Below are positions 1 to 7,788 of a stretch of DNA of 13,409 nucleotides, one piece after another. The DNA lies in assembly GCA_018065295.1 (NCBI GenBank), contig JAGHTQ010000066.1, forward strand, positions 1-13,409. Direction: 5' to 3'. Each line of letters begins with the position of its first letter. Positions within the stretch are counted from its first letter, which is position 1. The position numbers and the translations under genes were made by a program. The notes below the pieces were generated by a model, which saw only the letters and a list, made by a program, of their open reading frames with translations, was not told the origin of the DNA and made no database searches. The stretch is from Candidatus Colimonas fimequi. GTDB lineage: Bacteria; Bacillota; Clostridia; Peptostreptococcales; Anaerovoracaceae.

Positions 1-26
1 TCGTAAGCCCCTCTCTAATACTTATG

Positions 27-55
27 TTTATTTTATCATAGAATTAAGCTATAAT
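27..55 (+). promoter_or_regulatory. Probable sigma-A promoter of the two-component system
   Basis: A perfect -10 hexamer TATAAT lies at 50-55. A weak -35 (TTTATT, 27-32, three of six consensus bases) sits 17 bp upstream. Transcription would start near 62, leaving a leader of only about 20 nt in front of the ATG at 81. The weak -35 leaves room for an activator, but no operator is evident. Confidence 0.5.
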
Positions 56-80
56 AAATGACTAGGAGGATTTGAAGTTT

Positions 81-1394
81 ATGAGTTATAGCTTGCTAGC
101 TACATTCGCAACAATTACATTCGTGTTGTTTACAGCATATCTCTTTGTTTTCACTCGTTCTCAGTCACCATTCATCAAATACTGGGGTTTCGCGTGGATT
201 GCATACTGCTGTAGTCTCCTTTGCCTTGTTATTTACAATGGTACAGGTGTAGATACACTTCTTGAAGTACGTAAGATTGCAGATATGGCTAACTTAATGT
301 TTATACTTTTTGGCTCATATGCTCTTATACATACTAAGATTCCTTCATACTGGCACAGATTTTTCTTATACATGGTACTGCTGGGCATCATATGCATGTT
401 CTATGATCTTGAACTGCTCTCCTACTACCTTCCAGTATCCGTATTTCAGATTATTATCGTAATCTTCGCTGTTTATAATATCATTAACAAATGGCAGGCA
501 CTTATTCAGGCTCGTATTGCTTCGGCTGTTGTATTCTTCTCATGGGGTATTTTTAAATCATTAGCTCCTATATATGAGATATTCAGTACCAACGGCCCTG
601 CATCAACAACCGGTATTGAGCTGATGCTTTCTAATATTCTCAATATCACTGTTCTTACTCTATATATCATTAATATTAAAAATGAAAATGAATTCTCAAA
701 CGACTTATTTAAACAGGTAGTAGAACAGTCAAAGGACATTATCTTTTACTATCAGTTTAAGCCATATCCATCATTTAAATATATTACTAACTCAATCAAG
801 GATATGACATCCTACCCTGACACATCATTTTATGCAGATCCTAATTTCTTCATGACACTTGTGGCACCAGGAAGTAGAGATAATCTCCTTGAAGTATTTA
901 ATGATAAGAATACTAACACTGGTACTTACATTATTAAGATGCTCAACAAGAACGCTGAAGAATACTGGGCAGAGTTCTATCGTAATGCCATTACTAATGA
1001 TAATGGTCAGGTTGATTACATTTTGTGTACAGTACGAGACGTTACAGAAATGCAGACCGCTCAGATGGAACAGATTAAGGTTACTCAGAGCAGAAATATG
1101 CTTCTTTCATATATCTCACATGAACTGCGTACCCCTATCACTTCAATTGCTGGTTATATGACCGCAATCAATGATGGCGTAATGAGTGGTGAAGAAGAAG
1201 TTAAAGAAGCCTTCGATATTATTACTAGCAAAACTTTAACACTTAAGACACTTATCGATGACCTGGATCAGCTTACTAAACTTGAAACTAACCAGTTCAC
1301 CTTCGAGTTTATGCTTACCAATGTTGAAGAATTAGCATCCCAGCTCATAAGCAACACTACATTGACGCAACTACAGTTCCCAATTTCAACATAA
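81..1394 (+). CDS. Membrane sensor histidine kinase, N-terminal part (7TM-PAS-HisKA), frame broken before the ATPase domain
   Basis: This is the sensor half of a two-component system that senses a signal at the membrane and autophosphorylates on His. The ATG at 81 is preferred over the TTG at 72 because AGGAGGA (64-70) lies 10 nt before the ATG but only 1 nt before the TTG. Numbering from that ATG, residues 1-200 hold about seven hydrophobic segments, residues about 211-327 look like a PAS domain ending in the usual DVTE, and the HisKA motif SHELRTP places the phospho-acceptor at His347. The frame stops at 1394 in the linker after HisKA. The missing N, G1, F and G2 boxes follow in the next frame (1409-1798), so the two pieces are one gene split by a one-base shift. 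That shift could be a true mutation or a sequence error. Without the second half this product cannot bind ATP. The signal sensed is unknown. Confidence 0.85.
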   Translation: MSYSLLATFATITFVLFTAYLFVFTRSQSPFIKYWGFAWIAYCCSLLCLVIYNGTGVDTLLEVRKIADMANLMFILFGSYALIHTKIPSYWHRFFLYMVLLGIICMFYDLELLSYYLPVSVFQIIIVIFAVYNIINKWQALIQARIASAVVFFSWGIFKSLAPIYEIFSTNGPASTTGIELMLSNILNITVLTLYIINIKNENEFSNDLFKQVVEQSKDIIFYYQFKPYPSFKYITNSIKDMTSYPDTSFYADPNFFMTLVAPGSRDNLLEVFNDKNTNTGTYIIKMLNKNAEEYWAEFYRNAITNDNGQVDYILCTVRDVTEMQTAQMEQIKVTQSRNMLLSYISHELRTPITSIAGYMTAINDGVMSGEEEVKEAFDIITSKTLTLKTLIDDLDQLTKLETNQFTFEFMLTNVEELASQLISNTTLTQLQFPIST

Positions 1395-1408
1395 AAATTG
1401 ACGCTGAT

Positions 1409-1798
1409 TTGTCCCATTTATCTAAATATTGGGTTATAATAGATTTCGTGAGAATTAACCAGGTATTCAGTAATCTTGTTAATAACGCTTACAAATACGC
1501 CCAAGATAACAACAATATGACATGGTCATTCAGTATTGACCCAGCTGAAGAGAACCTTGTAGTCTACGTACGCGACTACGGTAAGGGAATCAGAAGCAAG
1601 CATCTTGGACACATCTTTGACAAATTCTATCGCGCAGATTATGCCGATAATACTAATAAACAAATCGAAGGCAGAGGTCTCGGTTTGACCCTTTGCAAGG
1701 AAATGATCAACGCCCACCAGGGCGAAATCTTCGCCGAGAGCGTATACGGCGAAGGAAGTAAGTTTACGTTTATAATCCCGCTTTATAAGGAGGACTAG
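1409..1798 (+). CDS. Histidine kinase, C-terminal ATPase domain (HATPase_c), frameshifted continuation
   Basis: This is the catalytic ATP-binding domain of the kinase that begins at 81. In order it shows the N box (NQVFSNLVNNAYKYA), G1 (DYGKGI), the F box (FDKFYRAD) and G2 (GRGLGLTLCKEM), ending in GEGSKFTFIIPL, as in intact sensor kinases. The frame is open from 1328. The residues before 1409 (for example IDATTVPNFNIKIDADL, from 1361) read naturally as the linker that the first frame loses. The nominal TTG start at 1409 has no ribosome binding site, so independent translation is unlikely. Its 3' end contains the ribosome binding site of the response regulator (AAGGAGGA, 1787-1794), so kinase and regulator are translationally linked. 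Confidence 0.8.
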   Translation: MSHLSKYWVIIDFVRINQVFSNLVNNAYKYAQDNNNMTWSFSIDPAEENLVVYVRDYGKGIRSKHLGHIFDKFYRADYADNTNKQIEGRGLGLTLCKEMINAHQGEIFAESVYGEGSKFTFIIPLYKED

Positions 1799-1800
1799 AT

Positions 1801-2520
1801 ATGGCTAAAGAGAAGATTTTAGTAGTTGATGATGAACAGGCGATTAACAAGTTAATATGCTCATATCTTACTAAGGAACAGTTCACAGCAATTCCTGCGT
1901 ATACTGGTGAGGAAGCTTTAGCAGCCCTTCGTCGTGAGAATCCAGACCTTATCATTCTGGATATTATGCTCCCTGATACTGAGGGTACTTCTCTTTCACT
2001 TGATATCAGGAAGGTATCAAATGCTCCTATCATTTTCTTAAGTGCTAAGACTCAGGAAATCGATAAGATCATTGCGTTATCAGCTGGCGGCGATGATTAC
2101 ATGACTAAGCCTTTCATGCCTGGCGAACTTATCGCTAGAGTTAAGGCTCACCTGAGACGTCAGAACTCACTTATGCAGAACTTACAGGTTCAGCAGGCAG
2201 TTCATCAGGTTGGTAACCTTAAGATTGATCTTAACTCACACGAAATCTTCGTTAACGACGAAGAAGTTAACCTGACAGTTAAGGAATTCGAGATTCTTAA
2301 GTTACTCATCGAGAACCCTCGCAAGGTATTCCCTGCTTCACAGATTTTTGAGAGTGTATGGAAGACAACTTGCATGGCTAACGATACTAAGACAGTTATG
2401 GTTTATATCAGTACACTTCGTAAGAAGATTGAGAATACTACTGATAGTCCTAACTACATCATCAGCGTAAGAGGCGTTGGTTATAAGTTCAATCACGCAC
2501 TCCTTAAGGACGCTGAGTAA
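1801..2520 (+). CDS. OmpR/PhoB-family response regulator
   Basis: This is a DNA-binding response regulator of 239 residues, the usual OmpR-family length. The receiver domain (about 4-118) has the acidic pair Asp10/Asp11, the phospho-acceptor Asp54 in LIILDIMLP, Ser81 at the Thr/Ser switch position and Lys103 before Pro-Phe. A linker leads to a winged-helix DNA-binding domain (about 138-232) with LTVKEFEILKLLIENP and the closing SVRGVGYKF. AAGGAGGA at 1787-1794 lies 6 nt before the ATG, inside the end of the kinase frame, with 2 nt between stop and start. All phosphorylation residues are present, so the regulator looks functional even if the kinase is broken. Its target genes are not evident from the window. 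Confidence 0.93.
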   Translation: MAKEKILVVDDEQAINKLICSYLTKEQFTAIPAYTGEEALAALRRENPDLIILDIMLPDTEGTSLSLDIRKVSNAPIIFLSAKTQEIDKIIALSAGGDDYMTKPFMPGELIARVKAHLRRQNSLMQNLQVQQAVHQVGNLKIDLNSHEIFVNDEEVNLTVKEFEILKLLIENPRKVFPASQIFESVWKTTCMANDTKTVMVYISTLRKKIENTTDSPNYIISVRGVGYKFNHALLKDAE

Positions 2521-2581
2521 GTTCCGCTATAAGTCGCAGCTTACAGGTATTAGATTCGTTTGATAATATACAACAAAAAAC

Positions 2582-2612
2582 AAACCCCGTTTCATTACGA
2601 AACGGGGTTTTA
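2582..2612. terminator. Bidirectional rho-independent terminator
   Basis: A perfect 12-bp stem (2582-2593 with 2599-2610, GC core CCCCG/CGGGG) encloses the 5-nt loop ATTAC. On the plus strand it ends in TTTT at 2608-2611. On the minus strand it is followed by a T-rich run, the complement of CAACAAAAAAC at 2571-2581. It sits between the convergent response regulator and transporter genes and can stop transcription of both. Confidence 0.93.
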
Positions 2613-2628
2613 ATATTCATTCGATTAA

Positions 2629-3897
2629 TTATGCGTATCTGATAAACATGTAAACAGTACAGATAATCAGTGACAGAATCATTGTTGGGAAACCAATCTT
2701 GAGGAATTCAATGTAAGTGATTGGATGTCCGTTCTTTGATGCGATACCTGTAAGTACAACGTTAGCTGATGCGCCGATAAGAGTACCGTTACCACCAAGA
2801 CAAGCACCAAGTGAAAGTGCCCACCAAAGAGGCATAGTATCCATACCACTCTCGCCCATTGTCTGGATGAGTGGGATCATTGTTGCTACGAATGGAATGT
2901 TGTCCAGTGTTGATGACAGGATTGCTGATACCCAAAGGATGATCATCATTGTCATTACTGGCTTACCATCTGTAAACTTCATGATGAAGTCAGCCATAGC
3001 ATCGATAACACCAGTGTGTTCCATACCACCTACGCAGATGAACAGTGCTGTGAAGAAGATGATTGTTGGCCATTCAACGTCCATAACTACTTCTTCTACA
3101 TCCTGCTTACCAATAATCATCATGATAGTTGCACCAGCAAGTGCGATCATTGATGATTCAAGGCCCAGAACACCGTGAAGAGCGAAACCTGCTACGATGA
3201 GCAGAATCATAACTACAACCTTCTTAAGGAGAACAGGATCCTTGATCATGCTCTTCTCATCCATGTGCATTACACTCTCCATAGCTTCTGGAGTTGCGCA
3301 CAGGTTCTTGCCGTAAATCAGCTTGAAGAAGAAGATTGAAACGATCATGATGATTACGATAACTGGAGCATCGTTTAAGATGAAGTCACCGAATGTGAGA
3401 CCAGTAGCTGAACCAATCATGATGTTTGGTGGGTCGCCGATAAGTGTTGCAGTACCACCGATATTTGATGCCATGATTGAAGTCATGATAAATGGTACTG
3501 GGTTAAGGTTCATTTCCTTGCAGATTGCCAGCATCATAGGACCTACCAGCAGTACTGTAGTTACGTTATCAAGGAGTGCTGAGAATACAGCTGTGATAAT
3601 CATGAACAGAACCAGCATAGTCCATGGATTACCCTTAGCAACCTTAGCTGACTTAACAGCCAGGTATTCAAACATACCTGATCGTTTAGCTACACCTACG
3701 AAGAGCATCATACCTACCAGAAGACCGATAGTGTTAGCATCGATGTAGTGTACACCTTCTTCAATGTTCAGGATACCCAGAATCAGAAGAAGAACTGCGC
3801 CGCCTACTGCACATACTGCACGGTGAACTTTCTCCGTAATAATTACTACCATTACTGCTACGAAGATCAGAATGGAGATTATTGCTTCATGTGACAT
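2629..3897 (-). CDS. ArsB/NhaD-type (ion transporter superfamily) membrane permease
   Basis: This is a 422-residue polytopic membrane protein of the IT superfamily (SLC13/ArsB/NhaD/CitM relatives), probably a cation- or proton-coupled anion transporter or an antiporter. It is hydrophobic along its whole length with about 11 predicted helices. The two inverted halves carry matching motifs: LDN at 109-111 and again at 331-333, and GGTATLIGDPPN at 147-158 matched by GGNGTLIGASAN at 368-379, the re-entrant-loop signatures of this fold. The central hydrophilic loop is at about 195-222. AGAGGT precedes the ATG at about 8 nt. It follows the small membrane gene by 26 nt and ends at the shared terminator. 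The family cannot be read for substrate from sequence alone: arsenite, Na+/H+ exchange and dicarboxylates are all possible. There is no arsenic operon nearby, so an arsenite role is not supported. Confidence 0.88.
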   Translation of the reverse strand: MSHEAIISILIFVAVMVVIITEKVHRAVCAVGGAVLLLILGILNIEEGVHYIDANTIGLLVGMMLFVGVAKRSGMFEYLAVKSAKVAKGNPWTMLVLFMIITAVFSALLDNVTTVLLVGPMMLAICKEMNLNPVPFIMTSIMASNIGGTATLIGDPPNIMIGSATGLTFGDFILNDAPVIVIIMIVSIFFFKLIYGKNLCATPEAMESVMHMDEKSMIKDPVLLKKVVVMILLIVAGFALHGVLGLESSMIALAGATIMMIIGKQDVEEVVMDVEWPTIIFFTALFICVGGMEHTGVIDAMADFIMKFTDGKPVMTMMIILWVSAILSSTLDNIPFVATMIPLIQTMGESGMDTMPLWWALSLGACLGGNGTLIGASANVVLTGIASKNGHPITYIEFLKIGFPTMILSLIICTVYMFIRYA

Positions 3898-3923
3898 ATA
3901 TGTACCTCTCTTTAATATAATTA

Positions 3924-4181
3924 TTAACTATCCTTTTTCACTCTGAAGAAAGGTTTGTTTCCCCAGGATGTCTTATATCCATAAAACATCACGCTTATCA
4001 TATATACCCATCCGAAGAATATATAGACATAAAGGAACGGGAACCCTAAAATCATTGGCTCTGTCATCTTCCCAACGATAATGATGCCAGGAAACTCCAG
4101 TACCATGAATCCCAAGATGAGAAGCAGCGAAATTGCCACCTTCCTCTTATTGACTTCTAGTTTTCTCGTTCTTTTCTTCAT
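3924..4181 (-). CDS. Small two-helix membrane protein, DUF3311-like
   Basis: This is an 85-residue protein with a basic N-terminus (KKRTRK...NKRK, about 2-14), a first membrane helix at about 15-36 and a second at about 46-67, then a basic tail. The stretch EPMILGFPFLYVYIFFGWVY resembles the core of the short DUF3311 proteins, in which a P-x-x-x-G-x-P-F-x-x-x-Y pattern enters the second helix. That match is from memory of the family and is not verified. DUF3311-type proteins are usually found beside sodium:solute symporters as presumed small subunits. Here the partner is an ArsB/NhaD-type permease starting 26 nt downstream on the same strand, so a subunit or assembly-factor role is inferred. 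The Shine-Dalgarno sequence is weak (TAGGT about 9 nt before the ATG). Confidence 0.72.
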   Translation of the reverse strand: MKKRTRKLEVNKRKVAISLLLILGFMVLEFPGIIIVGKMTEPMILGFPFLYVYIFFGWVYMISVMFYGYKTSWGNKPFFRVKKDS

Positions 4182-4295
4182 CGTGAATACCTAGTAACTT
4201 TACATCATATATATATAAAACACAAGACATTTCGAAGTAAGTTTACCTCGATTTAAGTGTTTTAAATTATCTGATAAATCGTCTGTCCTATTACC
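4182..4295 (-). other. Intergenic gap with weak hairpins, possible terminator and promoter
   Basis: This AT-rich gap separates mgtE from the two transporter genes downstream on the same strand. Two competing weak hairpins are visible: AAAACAC 4217-4223 with GTGTTTT 4257-4263 (long interrupted loop), and CGATTTA 4249-4255 with TAAATCG 4275-4281 (19-nt loop). Either could slow transcription leaving mgtE, but neither is a classic terminator. A possible minus-strand promoter has -35 TTCGAA at 4231-4236 and -10 TATATA at 4208-4213 (17-bp spacer), which would start RNA near 4201 for the small membrane gene. Confidence 0.35.
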
Positions 4296-5702
4296 TTATA
4301 ATGCAATACCCAGAATCATTGCAGCAATCAGCATATAGAGTGTTGATGATACCATGTCGGATATTGACTGAATCATTGGAGTTGCCATGAGCGCAGGGTC
4401 GATGCCCAGTCTCTTAGCACCCATTGGAAGCATACTACCAAGAAGCTTACCAAACATAACGATGCATATTAATGAAACAGCAACTGTCGCTGCAATACCT
4501 GCACTCTCACCGTCTATAATCATGATCTTAGCAAAGTTAAACGCACTGAGTATACCGCCAATTACAATACTGATTCTAAATTCCTTCCAGAAGACCCTGA
4601 TAAAGTCCTTAAGGTCAATATCTCCGACGGACATACCTCTGATAACAAGAGATGCCGCCTGAGTACCTACGTTACCGCCAGTACCCATGAGAAGTGGCAG
4701 ATATGATACCAGTACAATAACCTGTGAAAGTACCATTTCAAACTGAGCCAGAATGAAACCTGTAAGCATGAGCGTTACTGTCATGAACAGCAGCCAAGGA
4801 AGTCTTGCCTTAACATGACGGAATACGCTCAAATCAAGGTATTCAGTGTCAGAGTCATCCATGACACCGGCCATTCTCTCGATATCCTCTGTAGCTTCTT
4901 CTTCGATGATATCCATGATGTCATCGACTGTGATGATACCAACGAGCTTATGTTCGTTATCTACTACAGGAATTGCCAGGAAACCGTACTTCTTAAACAT
5001 CTCGGCAACGTCTTCCTGGTCGTCCTTAACGTTAACGTATACGTAGTCTGAGTCATTCATCAGCTCAGTGATTGGTGTATCAGCATCAGCAAGAATGAGG
5101 GCTCTCAATGATACAATACCTTCAAGAGTTCTTGATGCACTCTTAACGTAACATGTATATACAGTTTCTGTATCCATACCAACCTTCTTGATATGGGCCA
5201 GAGCATCTGCACATGTCATATCTATCCTAAGGCCGATATAGTCAGGAGTCATAAGGCTACCTGCACAGTTATCAGGATAATTCAGGTAAGTGTTAATCAG
5301 CTTACGCTCATCCTTAGGTGTTTTCTCAAGAATTTTGTCTACAATATTTGCTGGAAGTTCTTCCAGGACGTCGATCATATCGTCGAAGTCCAGCTCCTTA
5401 ATCAGGAATGATGTTTCACGGTCAGTGATACCATCAATGATAGCCAGCTGGTCGTCTGAAGGCAGATATGAGAACACTTCAACAGAAACATCCTTAGGAA
5501 GCATTCTGAAGATAATGATAGTTTTCTCAATGCCAAGTTCTTCAAGTACTTCTTCAAGAATTTCGGCAATATCAACTTCATTATGCTGAAGCAGTTCTTC
5601 CTTCGCCTTGAAATATGATTTTTTGTCCAGAAGCTCGATTATACTCTCCGTCTCTTCTTCAAACTGTTCGAGCTTTTCTTCCATTTCCATGGATTCAATC
5701 AT
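4296..5702 (-). CDS. mgtE: MgtE-family magnesium channel/transporter
   Basis: This inner-membrane Mg2+ channel is gated by its own cytosolic Mg2+ sensor. It has 468 residues from the chosen start, close to the family norm of about 450. In order it shows an acidic, helical MgtE_N superhelical domain (about 1-145), two CBS domains (about 150-270, with GIVSLRALI and LVGIITVDDIMDII), a plug helix, and five membrane helices (about 310-468) with the pore signature LPLLMGTGGNVGTQAASL and the later LGIDPALMATPMI...SD, whose Asp matches the essential pore acid of MgtE. The ATG at 5702 is chosen over one at 5807. The longer form would overlap the upstream gene by about 100 nt and adds a non-family N-terminus, whereas GAAAGGT (5712-5718) sits 9 nt before the 5702 ATG. 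It is the last gene of a packed four-gene operon, 7 nt after the preceding stop. No Mg2+ riboswitch can precede it because coding sequence lies directly upstream. Confidence 0.94.
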   Translation of the reverse strand: MIESMEMEEKLEQFEEETESIIELLDKKSYFKAKEELLQHNEVDIAEILEEVLEELGIEKTIIIFRMLPKDVSVEVFSYLPSDDQLAIIDGITDRETSFLIKELDFDDMIDVLEELPANIVDKILEKTPKDERKLINTYLNYPDNCAGSLMTPDYIGLRIDMTCADALAHIKKVGMDTETVYTCYVKSASRTLEGIVSLRALILADADTPITELMNDSDYVYVNVKDDQEDVAEMFKKYGFLAIPVVDNEHKLVGIITVDDIMDIIEEEATEDIERMAGVMDDSDTEYLDLSVFRHVKARLPWLLFMTVTLMLTGFILAQFEMVLSQVIVLVSYLPLLMGTGGNVGTQAASLVIRGMSVGDIDLKDFIRVFWKEFRISIVIGGILSAFNFAKIMIIDGESAGIAATVAVSLICIVMFGKLLGSMLPMGAKRLGIDPALMATPMIQSISDMVSSTLYMLIAAMILGIAL

Positions 5703-5709
5703 TTTAATA

Positions 5710-6792
5710 CTACCTTTCTTCACCTGTAAGTCTGCTTCGCAAATTTCTTGCAAAGTTTCCCGCACGTTCGCTAACGCCTTCTGATTCGAGGATAGCACGT
5801 GGGTCATTAGCCGTCTCCATTATAGCAAATTTACCAGGAAGCGCAAAAGTTTTGTTCATGTTGAGCCCACTGATAATTTGCTGCGCGACGATATCTCCCC
5901 CGCTATACCCCGATACAATAACAGCAAAAACGCTCTTATCATAGAATCGGTGTGTGGTAAACAGTGCTGTAAGTCTATTTACAAAGGCGGTAAGATTGCC
6001 GCCAATTGCGTCATTATAATTAGGACATACCATAACAACGGCATCGCATTCGAGAATCGCAGGATAAACCTGCTCTTCTATAGGACCACCATAAAAGCAC
6101 TTACTCTCTTCTCCGAAGTGTCTGCAGGTCTCATATCTGCAACCTCTGCAGTCCATTACAGACCCGTTTCTAAGTGATATTTCTTTGATATCAAAGTCCT
6201 GCAAATCCCGGGATATCATATCCCAAAGAGCGATGCTGTTTGAAGTCTTACGATCACTTGCGTGAATAGCAAGAAGTTTCGGCTTCTTAATTTCTGGAAG
6301 CTGGTATGTCATTATGTTTTCGACAAGTGTTCTGCCCGCGTTCATGTAAGCCTTGAAATTATCAGTATCAAGATTCTTTGCTTGAATATAATAATTCTTC
6401 AATGTCTTCGTTCCCTCAACCAAAGGCTTGCCAGGAAACGTACACCCAGCTCTGTTAGCTGTAAATACCAGATCTCGGCCAGCAGATTTAGTGAAAATCT
6501 CACTGCTTCCATCAAGAATTACACCACCAATGGATCCTTCCAGACTGTTAGTGTTAATTCTGAAATATTTCATCATAGCCATCCAGTTAAGATTGATACC
6601 TGATTCACCAAGTGAAATAGTGAACAAAATTCGTCGATTAGTTAAATCAGCCGCCTCAACCTCTTCTACAGTTGTAAGTTCGATATAGTTGTAGCCTTTG
6701 GTACTATATTCAATTATTTCGTTGAGACGTTCTCTTTTACTGAACTCTGGGCAAAACGGATTTATTAAAATTAGTGGAGCATTACTAAGCAT
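5710..6792 (-). CDS. Flavodoxin-like NAD(P)H-dependent oxidoreductase with four-cysteine cluster
   Basis: This is a 360-residue protein. The C-terminal half (about 170-350) has the NADPH-dependent FMN reductase/flavodoxin fold: a phosphate-loop-like ASDRKTSNS at 178-186, the flavin-edge motif CPNYNDAIGGNLTAFVNRL at about 256-274, and a glycine-rich SGYSGGD at 294-300. Between strands it carries Cys215, Cys218, Cys223 and Cys232 (CX2CX4CX8C), like the cysteine motif of iron-sulfur flavoproteins, so FMN plus an Fe-S cluster is plausible. The N-terminal half (1-165) has the same flavour (ISLGESGINLNWMAMMKYF, then GSIGGVILDG) and may be a degenerate second flavodoxin-like domain. The ATG lies directly after the TAG of the upstream gene (0 nt gap), with GAGAGG about 7 nt before it. 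Electron transfer to or from NAD(P)H is inferred; donor and acceptor are unknown. Confidence 0.8.
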   Translation of the reverse strand: MLSNAPLILINPFCPEFSKRERLNEIIEYSTKGYNYIELTTVEEVEAADLTNRRILFTISLGESGINLNWMAMMKYFRINTNSLEGSIGGVILDGSSEIFTKSAGRDLVFTANRAGCTFPGKPLVEGTKTLKNYYIQAKNLDTDNFKAYMNAGRTLVENIMTYQLPEIKKPKLLAIHASDRKTSNSIALWDMISRDLQDFDIKEISLRNGSVMDCRGCRYETCRHFGEESKCFYGGPIEEQVYPAILECDAVVMVCPNYNDAIGGNLTAFVNRLTALFTTHRFYDKSVFAVIVSGYSGGDIVAQQIISGLNMNKTFALPGKFAIMETANDPRAILESEGVSERAGNFARNLRSRLTGEER

Positions 6793-7788
6793 CTATAACC
6801 TCTCAAGATTCCTATATGCCTTTTCAATACGCTGAAAAAGCTTCTCATCAAGCGGCAAGTTCTCCACTTCATTGCCACCATTAACTCGTCTGTTGCGGCA
6901 TCCCAGGAATGCCCCTGCCCCGTCAGCTCCTAAATAGAGCGATGAATAATGCCATCCACCTCTTAATGTCTCGATGAGTGATAATGCTCCCGAAGACATT
7001 GCTGGTGCTATGTATGGCTTAAATCCGTCCGCTCTTGTTTCAAGATTGGAACGGACAGTAAGTTCTGTAAGTGCCAGTGAATTATCGTCATCGTACTCCT
7101 CAATACTATCGGCGATAACAAGGTCCTCTCCGTGAGGGCCGAAGGCTCTACCCTCTGCAAGATATCTAGCAAATCGTTCTTCCTTCTGTGCAAAGTATGA
7201 CGCACGTCCATTCATTACGCCAAGACCGTAGCCTCTGACAAGTGATGGCTCAAGACCAGCATCAAGAGCAGCCTTCGCAAGTGGATCTACCGGATCTGAT
7301 ACAACAGCAAAAATGCCTTTGTATCCAGCTTCAACAGCCTGTTTGGCATACATTGAAACAAGACCCTTGTTAGCTTCTAGCTGTGCCATTCTAACATCTC
7401 CACCAGCTCCAATAGGTGGCACACCTTTTGTCGCACAGAATACAAACATATCGCAGTCCCACATGTCCTCTGATTTTAAAATCTCTATCCAAGGAAGCTT
7501 ACGTCCATCAGGATATGAAATCTGATTGATTTCTCTCTCATATCTTCTCATCTGAGCGTCATTGAGATCAAAAATCCCGATTGTATCTATAACGTCTGCA
7601 CCCATGAGTCTCAGGCCCATGAGAACGGTACCGCCAACATCTCCTAATGCTACAAGGTTCACACGGGCAGACTTGGCGGGAACAGTACTTATGGACTCTG
7701 TGACCGGGCAAACTGCAGGGAACACGAAACTGTGCTCCAGCATGTTCACTTCTCTATTTTTGTCTATTAATTCGCTGATATATCTCAT
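6793..7788 (-). CDS. Lactate/malate dehydrogenase-like NAD-binding protein
   Basis: This is a 331-residue protein resembling the LDH/MDH superfamily. After a 40-residue N-terminal extension comes a Rossmann fold: VNLVALGDVGGTVLMG at 43-58 as the dinucleotide loop, then Asp74 in GIFDLN at the end of the second strand, which usually favours NAD over NADP. Further matches are R133 with the following Asn (RMAQLEAN, compare RLDLLxxN), the SDPVDPL segment at 164-170 (compare SNPVD), and GPHGED at 217-222 matching the GEHGD loop with catalytic His219. The usual LDxxR catalytic Asp-Arg segment is replaced by something like VMNGR (191-195), so the Asp appears to be lost or shifted. Its ATG overlaps the upstream stop (ATGA, 7785-7788), so it is translationally coupled. 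It could be an active 2-hydroxyacid dehydrogenase with changed substrate, or an NAD-binding sensor or subunit. Confidence 0.75.
   Translation of the reverse strand: MRYISELIDKNREVNMLEHSFVFPAVCPVTESISTVPAKSARVNLVALGDVGGTVLMGLRLMGADVIDTIGIFDLNDAQMRRYEREINQISYPDGRKLPWIEILKSEDMWDCDMFVFCATKGVPPIGAGGDVRMAQLEANKGLVSMYAKQAVEAGYKGIFAVVSDPVDPLAKAALDAGLEPSLVRGYGLGVMNGRASYFAQKEERFARYLAEGRAFGPHGEDLVIADSIEEYDDDNSLALTELTVRSNLETRADGFKPYIAPAMSSGALSLIETLRGGWHYSSLYLGADGAGAFLGCRNRRVNGGNEVENLPLDEKLFQRIEKAYRNLERL

Noticed and set aside
72..80. TTG start for the kinase
   Set aside because: The Shine-Dalgarno sequence would be only 1 nt away; the ATG at 81 has a proper 10-nt spacing.
1328..1394. Programmed -1 ribosomal frameshift in the kinase
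   Set aside because: The direction fits, but no slippery heptamer in the right phase and no strong downstream hairpin are visible in the overlap, so mutation or sequence error is more likely.
2717..3748. Long open frames on the plus strand opposite the transporter
   Set aside because: They mirror the coding bias of the transporter gene, have no ribosome binding sites and give low-complexity Ile/Ser/Thr-rich products.
5703..5760. M-box Mg2+ riboswitch before mgtE
   Set aside because: The region is the coding end of the upstream gene with a 7-nt gap, leaving no room for a leader RNA.
5703..5807. Longer mgtE start with 35 extra residues
   Set aside because: It would overlap the flavoprotein gene by about 100 nt and adds residues unlike MgtE; the ATG at 5702 has its own ribosome binding site.
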